Source of the DNA: CAYFKJ01 sp964343605 | Lineage (GTDB): Bacteria > Pseudomonadota > Alphaproteobacteria > UBA2966 | Direction: 5' to 3' | Assembly: GCA_964343605.1 (NCBI GenBank) | Contig: CAYFKJ010000001.1 | Span: 372,001-436,000, forward strand | DNA: 64,000 bases | Shown here: piece after piece, positions 24,341-32,916 of the stretch | How the letters are laid out: the number at the start of each line of letters is the position of its first letter | Numbering within the stretch: the stretch's first letter is position 1 | Notes under the pieces: model-generated | What the model was told of the DNA's origin: nothing | The model's database searches: none | Seen by the model: the letters and a program-made list of their open reading frames with translations, nothing else | Position numbers and translations under genes: made by a program

Positions 24341-25159
24341 ATGTCAGCCAGCTTCCTCGCCGCCCTGCCCTTTCCCGCCATCGATCCCGTGCTGATCCAG
24401 ATCGGACCGCTGGCGGTCCGCTGGTACGCCCTGGCTTACATCGCCGGTCTGATCCTGGGCTGGAAATTCATCGTGGCGCGGGTGCGGGCGGCCGGGGACG
24501 ATGCGGCCATGAGCGAGCCCATGGTCGACGACTTCCTGGTCTGGGCCACTCTCGGCGTCGTTTTGGGCGGCCGGCTGGGTTACATCTTGTTCTACAGACC
24601 CGATTACTACTTCGCGAATCCAATGGAAATACTCGCCATCTGGCGCGGCGGCATGTCGTTTCACGGCGGTCTCTTGGGCGTCACCGCCGCCATGGTGTTG
24701 TTCAGCCGCCGTCGCGGACTCAGGCTGCTGGCCGTCACCGACCTGGTGAGTTGCGCCGCACCTATCGGGCTCTTCTTCGGCCGCCTCGCCAACTTCATCA
24801 ACAGCGAACTTTGGGGCCGCACCAGCGACGTCGGCTGGGCCATGGTGTTTCCCAACGGCGGTCCCGAACCGCGCCACCCCAGTCAGCTCTACGAAGCCGC
24901 CCTGGAAGGCGCTCTGCTGTTCGTCGTGCTCTGGATCCTGGCCAAGCGGCCCGGCATGGACAAAAAGCCCGGCTACCTGACCGGCGTCTTCATTGGCGGC
25001 TACGGAGCTGCACGGTTCTTCGTGGAATTCTTCCGCGAACCCGACGCCCATCTGGGGTTCCTGTTCGCCGGCACGACCATGGGACAGTTGTTGTCCGTGC
25101 CTTTGGTGCTGCTGGGGGCCTACCTGATGGCCACCGCCGGCAAACGGGCCCATGCCTGA
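24341..25159 (+). CDS. lgt: Prolipoprotein diacylglyceryl transferase
   Basis: Transfers diacylglycerol from phosphatidylglycerol to the lipobox cysteine of prolipoproteins in the inner membrane. The 272-residue, seven-helix protein has IQIGPLAVRWYALAYIAG, YRPDYYFANPMEILAIWRGGMSFHGG and the Lgt signature GRLANFINSELWGR, plus HPSQLYEA. It overlaps the next gene by 8 bases and heads a four-gene operon. The small lipoprotein at 55 kb would be one of its clients. Confidence 0.94.
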   Translation: MSASFLAALPFPAIDPVLIQIGPLAVRWYALAYIAGLILGWKFIVARVRAAGDDAAMSEPMVDDFLVWATLGVVLGGRLGYILFYRPDYYFANPMEILAIWRGGMSFHGGLLGVTAAMVLFSRRRGLRLLAVTDLVSCAAPIGLFFGRLANFINSELWGRTSDVGWAMVFPNGGPEPRHPSQLYEAALEGALLFVVLWILAKRPGMDKKPGYLTGVFIGGYGAARFFVEFFREPDAHLGFLFAGTTMGQLLSVPLVLLGAYLMATAGKRAHA

Positions 25160-26294
25160 CGCCGCGGCACGTGCCGAGCACAGCGCCGCTCTGGGCCGTC
25201 ATCTCGCAGACCTGATCCGCACGCACGGACCGCTCACTATCGACCGCTGGATGGCCGATGTGCTGGGTCATCCCGCGCACGGCTACTACATGACCCGCGA
25301 CCCCTTCGGACTGGAGGGCGACTTCATCACCGCACCCGAGGTAAGCCAGATGTTCGGCGAACTATTGGGGCTGTGGTGCGCCCAGACCTGGCATCAGATG
25401 GGCGCGCCCGGCCGCGTCAACCTTGTCGAGCTGGGTCCGGGGCGCGGCACCCTGATGGCCGACGCCCTGCGCGCAGCGAAGGCCCTGCCCGGCTTCGTGG
25501 AAGCCGCCGAGGTTCACCTGATGGAGACCAGCCGGTCCTTACGGGAATTGCAGCGGCAGGCGTTGAACGGTCACGACGCAACTTGGCACGACGGATTCGA
25601 GACGGTGCCCGAAGGCCCCCTGCTGCTGATTACCAACGAACTGTTCGACGCCCTGCCGATCCGTCAGTTCGAACGCACGCTCGAGGGCTGGGCCGAGCGT
25701 CTCGTCGACCTGGCGCCGGGCGACGACGAGGGCCGAGAGTTCCGTTTGGTGCTGTCACCCGCCCCCGCCCCGGCGGCCAAGCTGCTCGCGGAGGAGGTAC
25801 AGGAAGCGCCGATCGGCAGTATCGCCGAGCTTTGCCCGGCCGGTGTGCGTCTGTCCCACGACATCGCGGAGCGCATCATGGCCCATGGCGGGGCCTCGCT
25901 GATCATCGACTACGGCTATGTCGAAAGCCGGCCGGGAGACACCCTGCAGGCGGTGCTGAAACACAAAACCCATCCCATCCTGGAGGCACCGGGAAGCGCC
26001 GATATCTGCGCCCACGTCGATTTCGCCATGCTCGCCCGGAGCGCGCGCCAGTGCGGGGTCGCGATCGACGGCCCGGTCGAACAGGGCGCCTTTCTCAAAT
26101 CCCTCGGCATCGCCGAGCGCGCCCGAACGCTGCAGGCCAATGCGCCACGCGAGACCGTCATCGACGTCGGCGCGGCGCTGGAGCGATTGACCGGACCGGG
26201 CGCCATGGGCAACCTGTTCAAGGTGCTCTGCCTGCGGCATCCGGATTTGCCCGTTCCGGCCGGTTTTGAGGCGGGTCTTGGCGAAGTTGTGTAA
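25152..26294 (+). CDS. MidA/NDUFAF7-like SAM-dependent methyltransferase
   Basis: A 380-residue class I methyltransferase of the MidA/NDUFAF7 (DUF185) family. The mitochondrial member methylates an arginine of complex I subunit NDUFS2. Motifs are GDFITAPEVSQMFGELLGLW, VELGPGRGTLMADALRA (SAM-binding), TNELFDALPIRQF and SLIIDYGY. It follows lgt with an 8-base overlap and pgeF starts 9 bases after it. A complex I role in this organism is plausible but not shown by context. Confidence 0.87.
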   Translation: MPDAAARAEHSAALGRHLADLIRTHGPLTIDRWMADVLGHPAHGYYMTRDPFGLEGDFITAPEVSQMFGELLGLWCAQTWHQMGAPGRVNLVELGPGRGTLMADALRAAKALPGFVEAAEVHLMETSRSLRELQRQALNGHDATWHDGFETVPEGPLLLITNELFDALPIRQFERTLEGWAERLVDLAPGDDEGREFRLVLSPAPAPAAKLLAEEVQEAPIGSIAELCPAGVRLSHDIAERIMAHGGASLIIDYGYVESRPGDTLQAVLKHKTHPILEAPGSADICAHVDFAMLARSARQCGVAIDGPVEQGAFLKSLGIAERARTLQANAPRETVIDVGAALERLTGPGAMGNLFKVLCLRHPDLPVPAGFEAGLGEVV

Positions 26295-26303
26295 GATCGC
26301 TCC

Positions 26304-27083
26304 ATGATCGTTTCCGTCGAAATCCTCAACGACCTCCCGGGCGTCAGACACGCGTTCTTCACACGCGCCGGCGGCGTATCGGAAGGGATTTATGCAGGCC
26401 TCAATTGCGGGCCGGGCTCCAACGACGATCCAACCCACGTCGCCCGCAACCGCTCCATCGCGATGGCCCGCCTCGGTCTGGGGGGCGAGGATCTCCGGAC
26501 CAACTACCAGGTCCACGGCGCCGACGTCATCACCATCTCCGACGCCCTCAAGGTCACGCATCGGCCGCACGCCGACGCCATGGTCACGGCCGTACCCGGC
26601 GTCGCGCTGGGCATCCTGACGGCGGACTGTGCACCCGTACTGCTGGCCGACGGCGAATCCGGCGTCATCGGCGCCGCCCATGCGGGCTGGCGCGGGGCGC
26701 TGGACGGCGTAACGGACAGCGTCATCGAGGCGATGATCGACCTCGGCGCCAAACGCAGCAACATCCGGGCCGCAGTCGGCCCCTGTATCGCGCAGGAATC
26801 CTATGAGGTCGGGCCGGAGTTCCTGGAAACCTTCGTCGACGAGGATCCGACATTCGAACGCTTCTTCATCCCCTCCGAGCGCGATGGTCACCACATGTTC
26901 GACCTCGACGAATTCGTCCACAGTTGCATCGCCGAAGCCGGCGTCTACGTCGTCCAGAGCACCTCCATCAATACCTATGACGACGAGCAGAATTTCTTCA
27001 GCTACCGCCGCGCCGTCCACCGAGGCGAGCCCGACTATGGCCGCCAGCTCTCGGCCATCGCCCTGGCGCCCAAGGTGCACTAG
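26304..27083 (+). CDS. pgeF: Peptidoglycan editing factor/multicopper polyphenol-oxidase-fold protein (PgeF)
   Basis: A 259-residue member of the YfiH/PgeF (DUF152, laccase-domain) family. The zinc/copper site residues are visible in QVHGADV, LTADCAPVLLAD and AAHAGWRG. Members have been assigned as PgeF (removing L-Ser-containing errors in peptidoglycan precursors) and as purine nucleoside phosphorylases/adenosine deaminases. Located between the methyltransferase and the M24 gene with tiny gaps, so co-transcribed. Confidence 0.88.
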   Translation: MIVSVEILNDLPGVRHAFFTRAGGVSEGIYAGLNCGPGSNDDPTHVARNRSIAMARLGLGGEDLRTNYQVHGADVITISDALKVTHRPHADAMVTAVPGVALGILTADCAPVLLADGESGVIGAAHAGWRGALDGVTDSVIEAMIDLGAKRSNIRAAVGPCIAQESYEVGPEFLETFVDEDPTFERFFIPSERDGHHMFDLDEFVHSCIAEAGVYVVQSTSINTYDDEQNFFSYRRAVHRGEPDYGRQLSAIALAPKVH

Positions 27084-27086
27084 CGC

Positions 27087-28235
27087 ATGATCCACTTTAC
27101 CGAGGAAGAACTCGCCGGCCGCCGCGCGGCCGCCTGCCGGGCGATGACCGCCAAAGGGCTCGACGGCCTGTTGATGTTCCGCCAGGAGAGCATGTTCTAC
27201 CTGACGGGCTACGACACCTTCGGCTACGTCTACTTCCAATGCCTCTACCTCGGCGCCGACGGCCGCATGACGTTGTTGACGCGGGCGCCGGACCTGCGCC
27301 AGGCCCGGCATACCTCGGTCATCGAGGACATCCGTATCTGGGTCGACGTCGACGGGGCCAATCCGGCGGACGAGTTGCGCGACATTCTGCAGGAACATGG
27401 CGCCGCTGGCGGCAAGCTGGGCATCGAACTGGAGGCCTACGGGCTGACCGGCCGGAACTGGCAACGGACCTCGGAGGCACTTGAGGGTTTCTGTGCCCTG
27501 GAGGACGCCAGCGACATGGTGAGCAGGCTGCGACTGGTCAAATCGGCGTCTGAGCTGGAGTACGTGCGCAAGGCTGCCGAACTGGCGGATGACGCCCTCG
27601 CCGCAGCCATTGAGACGGCCGGTGCGGGCGTCTTCGAAGGCGACGTCCTGGCGGCCATGCAGGGGGCGGTATTCCGGGGCGGCGGCGATTATCCGGGCAA
27701 CGAGTACATCATCGCCTCGGGCCGTGACGCGCTGTTGTGCCGTTATTTCACAGGCCGGCGGCACCTCTCGGACGACGATCAGTTGACGTTGGAATTCGCC
27801 GGCGCCTACCGGCACTACCATGCCTGCCTGATGCGCCTGATCCGCATCGGCGAGCCGGGCGAGCGCCAGGCCCGCATGTACGAGGCCTGCCGCGAGGCGC
27901 TCGACGCCTGCATGGACACCCTCGAGCCCGGACGCACCATGGGCGAGGTGTTCGACGCTCACGCCAAGGTGCTCGACGGCGCCGGGTATCAGGAGCACCG
28001 GCTGAACGCCTGCGGTTACAGCTTGGGCACGACGTTTGCCCCGAACTGGATGGATTGGCCCATGTTCTACACGGCCAACCCGGTAACGGCCGAACCCGGC
28101 ATGGTCTTCTTCCTGCACATGATCCTGGCGGACAGCGACGCCGGACTGGGCGCTTCGCTGGGCGAAACCGTGCTGGTTACGGAAACGGGGTGCGAGCGGC
28201 TGACGAAATCCGACACTGGACTTGTGATAACATAG
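27087..28235 (+). CDS. M24-fold hydrolase, creatinase/ectoine-hydrolase-like (metal ligands missing)
   Basis: A 382-residue protein with the creatinase N-terminal domain and a pita-bread catalytic domain. The five canonical M24 metal ligands are largely replaced. LTLEFAGAY has Glu236 for the first Asp, ACLMR replaces the second Asp, and GYSLG has Tyr311 for the metal His. H344 stands in for the first Glu, and only E360 remains. That pattern resembles non-metal members such as creatinase and ectoine hydrolase (DoeA) rather than Xaa-Pro peptidase. The substrate is unknown; no ectoine genes are nearby. It sits 3 bases after pgeF. Confidence 0.75.
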   Translation: MIHFTEEELAGRRAAACRAMTAKGLDGLLMFRQESMFYLTGYDTFGYVYFQCLYLGADGRMTLLTRAPDLRQARHTSVIEDIRIWVDVDGANPADELRDILQEHGAAGGKLGIELEAYGLTGRNWQRTSEALEGFCALEDASDMVSRLRLVKSASELEYVRKAAELADDALAAAIETAGAGVFEGDVLAAMQGAVFRGGGDYPGNEYIIASGRDALLCRYFTGRRHLSDDDQLTLEFAGAYRHYHACLMRLIRIGEPGERQARMYEACREALDACMDTLEPGRTMGEVFDAHAKVLDGAGYQEHRLNACGYSLGTTFAPNWMDWPMFYTANPVTAEPGMVFFLHMILADSDAGLGASLGETVLVTETGCERLTKSDTGLVIT

Positions 28236-28239
28236 CCCG

Positions 28240-28305
28240 ATGCACTACTTCGCCTTCTTCACGCTGCTTCTGATATTGGGATTGCTGGCGACCTGCGTGA
28301 TGTAG
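28240..28305 (+). CDS. Possible 21-residue membrane micropeptide
   Basis: A 22-codon frame starts 4 bases after the M24 stop. It encodes a hydrophobic peptide (MHYFAFFTLLLILG... ending in CVM) that would form one membrane helix. Translational coupling to the M24 gene is possible, but there is no clear ribosome site. Random expectation for such a short frame is not negligible, so conservation is needed to accept it. Confidence 0.25.
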   Translation: MHYFAFFTLLLILGLLATCVM

Positions 28306-28313
28306 GAAACGAA

Positions 28314-28871
28314 CTACTTACCGATCTTGACCAGCTTCCCCTTGACGGTCCGGGCCAGACGACCGTCCAGCATGCGGCGAAATTCCAGCGACATGCCGGT
28401 GCCAGACAGCGTTCTTTCGAAGATTTGGAAGTCGCTGCGCCCATCGACGGCGATATAGAGCGCCGTCACGAACAGTGTCTTATCCTTGATGCGGGCCCAA
28501 ACGTAAAAGCCGGGGTTCTCCGGGTCTTTGTTTGACGGCAGGTGCCAGACGCTGGGAAAACCGGAGGAGACGAAATTGAACTCCGTCGATTTCCGAACTT
28601 CGTCGGGATTGGAGGGATCACCCTTCTTGCGTTGTATGGTCGTCGTCACAAGCGTGAAGCCGTCTTCGTTGGGGCGGATGACGACATCAAGGTCGCGCGC
28701 CGTAAATTGGAAAGTGACGCTGACGTTGCTTTCGGACACGCCTGTGCCCTGCCAATGCCCCTCAAACGCCTTGATGTCGAGGTTCGCGGCAATGGCCGCC
28801 CCCCCGAAAACCGTAAAAATGGCGGCCAACCCGAGGTTTCGCAAACACCTCGAAATTCTCATTGTGAACAT
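28314..28871 (-). CDS. Exported protein of unknown function
   Basis: A 185-residue protein with a signal peptide (residues about 1-29, basic start, hydrophobic core, AIAA cleavage) and a mature domain of alternating beta-type sequence. Recognisable stretches are FEGHWQGTGVSESNVSVTFQFTARDLDVVIRP, GFYVWARIKDKTLFVTALYI and a basic C-terminus RTVKGKLVKIGK. I recognise no family. An internal ATG at residue 4 is an equally good start. It converges with the M24 operon. Likely periplasmic. Confidence 0.65.
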   Translation of the reverse strand: MFTMRISRCLRNLGLAAIFTVFGGAAIAANLDIKAFEGHWQGTGVSESNVSVTFQFTARDLDVVIRPNEDGFTLVTTTIQRKKGDPSNPDEVRKSTEFNFVSSGFPSVWHLPSNKDPENPGFYVWARIKDKTLFVTALYIAVDGRSDFQIFERTLSGTGMSLEFRRMLDGRLARTVKGKLVKIGK

Positions 28872-28971
28872 GACGGCGAACCCCTCCCGGCAATACTCAA
28901 AATGAACGCCGAAAGCTTAGCGGATGGCGGGGACGGGGGAAAGTGGCGGACGGAAGTCGAAAAATTCGGGA

Positions 28972-29406
28972 TCAGGCCGCTGCGGCGCGCAGATCGCCGG
29001 CGATGCGGATCAGACGGTCAATGTGAACGGCGCGAACGAAGTTGTGTCGGCTCTTGGCGAGATTGCGCTGGGACTGGTGGTGGCGCAGCACATCCGCCCA
29101 GTCCTCGATCTTGGGCGCGGCTTCGTGACGGCCGACTTTCTCCAGAAGATTGCGCCGCGAGATAGGCCAGGATACGGCCAGGGCGTCGGTGGCGTCGATG
29201 CCGACGGAAATCAGATCCGTGGCGAACATCAGCGTTTCCGGACCGTCCATGGTGCTGGGATCATAGCGCCGCGCGATCCGGCGCAGATTTGCATCGTCCT
29301 TGGGGGCGGCGCCGACGACGGCGGCATAGTTGGCCACATGGGCGGGCTGGCCGGCGCCGTTGGGAATGTGTACGGAAATGACCCTGTCCTCTCGCTTGAA
29401 GCTCAT
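28972..29406 (-). CDS. Hypothetical protein
   Basis: A 144-residue soluble protein starting MSFKREDRVISVHIPNGAGQP, with AGGGG-like ribosome site (AGGGG, 7 bases upstream). It contains TDLISVGIDATDALAVSWPISRRNLLEKVGRHEAAPKIEDWADVLRHHQSQRN and a C-terminal helix. I recognise no domain. I prefer this strand to the opposite long frame because its composition is balanced and its start is supported. It is monocistronic between an exported protein gene and hemF. Confidence 0.6.
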   Translation of the reverse strand: MSFKREDRVISVHIPNGAGQPAHVANYAAVVGAAPKDDANLRRIARRYDPSTMDGPETLMFATDLISVGIDATDALAVSWPISRRNLLEKVGRHEAAPKIEDWADVLRHHQSQRNLAKSRHNFVRAVHIDRLIRIAGDLRAAAA

Positions 29407-29593
29407 AACGCGCCCCTAATCGCTCCTTCAAAATCTCTCGCGCGAATAAAAGCAAGCTCCGTGCCATCTGAAAATACAGTTAAATCAAAGAGTTAGCTTT
29501 TCGTGAACCCGGCAAATTCAGCGCCCCACCGGACAAGCTTTGCCGCCCCTTGGGCAGAAACTTCCAGTTGGCAGAATTTGGAGATTATAGCCC

Positions 29594-30469
29594 CTAGGGC
29601 CACTTCACCTCGGGCGGCATGGACATCAGGATGGCTTCGGTGTTGCCACCGGTTTTCAGGCCGAACTGCGTGCCCCGGTCGTGCAGCAGGTTGAATTCGA
29701 CGTAGCGGCCCCGTTTGACGAGCTGAAAATCGCGCTGCTCGGCCGTCCAGGGCTCGTTCATGTGGCGTTTGACGATCTCGGGGTATATGTCGGCGAAAAC
29801 CGAACCGACATCGCGGGTAAAGGCGAAGTCGGCGGCCCAGTCGCCGCTGTCGAGTTGGTCGTAGAAGATGCCGCCGATGCCGCGGGCCTCATTGCGGTGA
29901 GGCAGGAAGAAATAATCGTCGCACCACTGCTTGAACTTGTCGTAATCGGCGCACGCGTGGGCATCGCAGACTTTCTTGAAGGCGGCATGAAAGTCGCGCG
30001 AGTCGTCGTCGACAACGTAGGTCGGCGTCAAGTCCGAACCGCCGCCGAACCAGCCCTTCGTGGTCACGATGTGGCGGGTGTTCATGTGAACGGCGGGTAC
30101 CAGCGGCGAGCAGGGATGGGCGACCAGCGAAATGCCGCTGGCCCAGAAGCGCGGGTCGTCCTCGGCGCCCGGAATCTGGCCGCGGAATTGTTCTGAAAAC
30201 TCGCCGTGGACCGTGGAGATATTGACGCCGACCTTCTCGAACACGCGACCGCGCATGACTGACATGACGCCTCCGCCGCCGTCCACACCGTCAGGCGTCG
30301 AGGCGTCCGTGCGGAACCATTCGGAGCGCTCGAACCGGCCCGGTTCCCGGTCCTGAAAAGTGCCTTCAAGCCGGTCCTCCAACCGCTCCAGGGTCTGGCA
30401 GATGCGGTCGCGGAGATCGGCGAACCAGGCCGAGGCCAGTGTCTTTTGAACTTCGATATTGTCGGCCAT
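29594..30469 (-). CDS. hemF: Oxygen-dependent coproporphyrinogen III oxidase
   Basis: Aerobic oxidative decarboxylation of coproporphyrinogen III to protoporphyrinogen IX in haem synthesis; cytosolic homodimer. The 291 residues include GGGGVMSVMRGRVFEKVGVN, the signature FWASGISLVAHPCSPLVPAVHMNTRH, GGSDLTPTY and the C-terminal GRYVEFNLLHDRGTQFGLKTGGNTEAILMSMPP. trmL ends 13 bases upstream, so the two are one transcript. Haem from this pathway feeds the nearby cytochrome bc1. Confidence 0.95.
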   Translation of the reverse strand: MADNIEVQKTLASAWFADLRDRICQTLERLEDRLEGTFQDREPGRFERSEWFRTDASTPDGVDGGGGVMSVMRGRVFEKVGVNISTVHGEFSEQFRGQIPGAEDDPRFWASGISLVAHPCSPLVPAVHMNTRHIVTTKGWFGGGSDLTPTYVVDDDSRDFHAAFKKVCDAHACADYDKFKQWCDDYFFLPHRNEARGIGGIFYDQLDSGDWAADFAFTRDVGSVFADIYPEIVKRHMNEPWTAEQRDFQLVKRGRYVEFNLLHDRGTQFGLKTGGNTEAILMSMPPEVKWP

Positions 30470-30482
30470 ATCGGACCCGTCC

Positions 30483-30956
30483 CTAGCTGTCTCTGCCGCG
30501 CGTCTGTCTGAGCGCCTCGCCCAACACCATGGCGGCGGCGTTGACGACGTTCAGGGAGCGGGCTTCGGGCTGCATGACCACCCGGATGCGGGCCCCCGCC
30601 GCGTCATGGACCTCCGCCGGAACGCCGGCGCTCTCCCTACCCAGCAGCAGGATATCATCCGCGCGGAAGGCGAAATCGAGGTAGTCCGTCTCCGCTTGGG
30701 TGGTGAGTAGGACAAGACGGCCGCCGGTCTCCCGCCGGGCGGCCTCGAACGCCGGCCAGGAGTCATGACGGGAGAAATCGGCCAGCTCGACATAATCCAT
30801 GCCGGCACGTCGGGCGCGCTTGTCGATATCGCCCTTGCCGCCGAAGGGAAAGCCGCAGGGCTCAATCACGTCGACGGGCACTCCGAGACAGGCCCCGAGA
30901 CGCAACATCGCGCCCAGGTTGGGCGGCATGTCGGGCTGGTAGACGGCAATGCGCAT
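30483..30956 (-). CDS. trmL: tRNA (cytidine/uridine-2'-O-)-methyltransferase TrmL
   Basis: SPOUT-family 2'-O-methyltransferase of the wobble base of some leucine tRNAs. The 157-residue protein begins MRIAVYQPDMPPNLGAMLRL and ends with the trefoil-knot SAM site LLLGRESAGVP...RIRVVMQPEARSLNVVNAAAMVL. I choose the start at 30956 because family members begin at MRIxxYQP; a start at 30974 would add six residues. It is upstream of hemF and divergent from petA. Confidence 0.9.
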   Translation of the reverse strand: MRIAVYQPDMPPNLGAMLRLGACLGVPVDVIEPCGFPFGGKGDIDKRARRAGMDYVELADFSRHDSWPAFEAARRETGGRLVLLTTQAETDYLDFAFRADDILLLGRESAGVPAEVHDAAGARIRVVMQPEARSLNVVNAAAMVLGEALRQTRGRDS

Positions 30957-31117
30957 GGCGGCAGCATATCCCACGCCGCGGCGGGTTCGTCAATCACCCC
31001 GGTAAGGCGGAAATTCGGCCCTGCCGATTGGTCGGGAATACTGGACATTTGGGCCAGGAAATGTCAAAAAGCCCGGCGAAAATCACTAACTTAGTTTCAG
31101 TAAAAAGGTATTCACCG

Positions 31118-31666
31118 ATGACGACGATGACGCCCGAGGGCGGTCACGACGAAGGTGCCACCCGGCGCGATTTTCTCTACATCGCGACGGGGGCGATGTC
31201 GGCGGTCGGCGCCGGCCTCTTTGTATGGCCCTTGATCGACCAGATGAACCCGTCGGCCGACGTGCTGGCGCTCTCCTCCACCGAGCTTGACATATCCGCG
31301 ATCGAAGAAGGTCAGTCGATTACCGCCGTCTGGCGCGGCAAGCCGGTCTTCGTGCGCCATCGTACGCCGGCGGAGATCGAGCAGGCCAAAAAGGACGATG
31401 CCGCGGATCTGCCCCACGAGGAGACCGACGCAGACCGGACGCGGAAGCCCGAATGGCTGATCATGGTGGGCGTCTGCACCCACCTTGGTTGTGTGCCCAT
31501 GGGCCAGAAGCCGACGGAGCCCAAGGGTGAGTACGGCGGCTGGTTCTGCCCCTGCCACGGCTCGCATTACGATACCTCGGGCCGCATCCGCAAGGGTCCG
31601 GCGCCCCGCAACCTCGAAGTTCCGCCGTACGAATTTACCGGCGAAACCACGATCAAGATCGGTTAA
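31118..31666 (+). CDS. petA: Ubiquinol-cytochrome c reductase Rieske iron-sulfur subunit
   Basis: Rieske [2Fe-2S] subunit of the bc1 complex, transferring electrons from ubiquinol to cytochrome c1. The 182 residues have a twin-arginine motif RRDFL (16-20) before a single membrane anchor (21-40), fitting Tat export. The cluster ligands are C120-T-H122-L-G-C125 and C144-P-C146-H147, with the two extra cysteines forming the conserved disulfide. I start at 31118; an upstream in-frame ATG at 31028 lies in the promoter region. First gene of petABC. Confidence 0.93.
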   Translation: MTTMTPEGGHDEGATRRDFLYIATGAMSAVGAGLFVWPLIDQMNPSADVLALSSTELDISAIEEGQSITAVWRGKPVFVRHRTPAEIEQAKKDDAADLPHEETDADRTRKPEWLIMVGVCTHLGCVPMGQKPTEPKGEYGGWFCPCHGSHYDTSGRIRKGPAPRNLEVPPYEFTGETTIKIG

Positions 31667-31677
31667 AGGGCGTCATC

Positions 31678-32916
31678 ATGAGTAATCCAAGTCTTACCAA
31701 CCAAGCGATCCAGTGGGTCGAGACCCGCCTGCCGATTTTCAGCTTCATCAATCATTCCGTCGGTTACGAATACCCCTGCCCGCGCAACCTGAACTACTGG
31801 TGGAGCCTCGGTTCCATCGCCGGCGTGGCCCTGGTGGCGCAGATCATCACCGGCATCGTGCTGGCCATGCATTACGTGCCGCACGAAAGCATGGCGTTCG
31901 ATTCGGTCGAACACATCATGCGCAACGTCAACTACGGCTGGCTGATGCGCTACATGCACGCCAACGGCGCGTCGCTGTTCTTCGTCGCCGTCTACATCCA
32001 CATGTTCCGGGGCCTTTATTTCGGCTCCTACAAGGCGCCGCGCGAGCTTCTGTGGTGGCTCGGCATCATCATCTTCCTGCTGATGATGATGACCGCCTTC
32101 ATGGGCTACGTGCTGCCTTGGGGTCAGATGAGCTTCTGGGGCGCCACCGTGATCACCAACATGTTCTCCGCGGTACCGCTGGTCGGTGAGACCCTGGTGA
32201 CCTGGCTGTGGGGCGGTTTCTCGGTCGACAGCCCGACGCTGCAGCGCTTCTTCAGCCTGCACTATCTGTTGCCGTTCGTGATCTTCGCCGTGATGTTCGT
32301 CCACCTCTGGGCGCTGCACACCTCGAAATCCGGCAACCCGCTGGGCATCGATGTCAAGGGCCCGCAGGACACGCTGACATTCCATCCCTACTACACCACG
32401 AAGGACCTGGTGGGCTTCGGCGTCTTCTTCCTGATCATGGCCTACTTCGTCTTCTTCAATCCCAACTACATGGGCCACCCGGACAACTACATTCCGGCCG
32501 ACCCGCTAGTGACGCCTGCGCATATCGTGCCGGAGTGGTACTTCCTGCCGTTCTACGCCATCCTGCGCGCCGTGCCCGACAAGCTGGGCGGTGTTGTGCT
32601 GATGCTGGCGGCTATCCTGATCCTCTTCGTGATCCCGTGGCTCGACACCTCGAAGGTCCGTTCTTCGACGTTCCGGCCGATTTACAAGCAGTTCTTCTGG
32701 ATCCTGGTCCTGGATTGCTTCATCCTCGGCTGGGTGGGCGCCAACCCGCCGGAAGGCCACTTCATCCTGATCGGCCGTTTGTCGACCGCCTACTATTTCG
32801 CCCACTTCATCATCATCATGCCGCTGGTCGGCTGGCTGGAGAGACCGAAGCCTTTACCGGATTCGATCGCATCCTCGGTACTTGGCGAAGAAGCCAGTGC
32901 GAAGGAGGCGGGATGA
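31678..32916 (+). CDS. petB: Cytochrome b of the bc1 complex
   Basis: Membrane di-haem subunit holding the ubiquinol-oxidising and ubiquinone-reducing sites. The 412 residues include FINHSVGYEYPCPRNLNYWWSLGSIAG, the haem-ligand helices (MHANGASLFFVAVYIHMFRGLY; LPFVIFAVMFVHLWALH), WGATVITNMFSAVP (Qo cd helix) and PEWYFLPFYAILR containing the PEWY motif. The fused full-length form is the alphaproteobacterial type. It ends in an ATGA overlap with petC. Confidence 0.95.
   Translation: MSNPSLTNQAIQWVETRLPIFSFINHSVGYEYPCPRNLNYWWSLGSIAGVALVAQIITGIVLAMHYVPHESMAFDSVEHIMRNVNYGWLMRYMHANGASLFFVAVYIHMFRGLYFGSYKAPRELLWWLGIIIFLLMMMTAFMGYVLPWGQMSFWGATVITNMFSAVPLVGETLVTWLWGGFSVDSPTLQRFFSLHYLLPFVIFAVMFVHLWALHTSKSGNPLGIDVKGPQDTLTFHPYYTTKDLVGFGVFFLIMAYFVFFNPNYMGHPDNYIPADPLVTPAHIVPEWYFLPFYAILRAVPDKLGGVVLMLAAILILFVIPWLDTSKVRSSTFRPIYKQFFWILVLDCFILGWVGANPPEGHFILIGRLSTAYYFAHFIIIMPLVGWLERPKPLPDSIASSVLGEEASAKEAG

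Noticed and set aside
25755..28118. 787-codon open frame on the minus strand
   Set aside because: It lies wholly antisense to the MidA-like, pgeF and M24 genes, has no domain pattern (His/Gly/Asp/Arg-rich shadow composition) and is explained by GC-rich codon bias on the coding strand.
28924..29496. Plus-strand frame of 190 codons opposite the hypothetical gene at 28972-29406
   Set aside because: Arg/Gly/Asp-rich shadow-type sequence; the minus-strand protein has a supported start and balanced composition.
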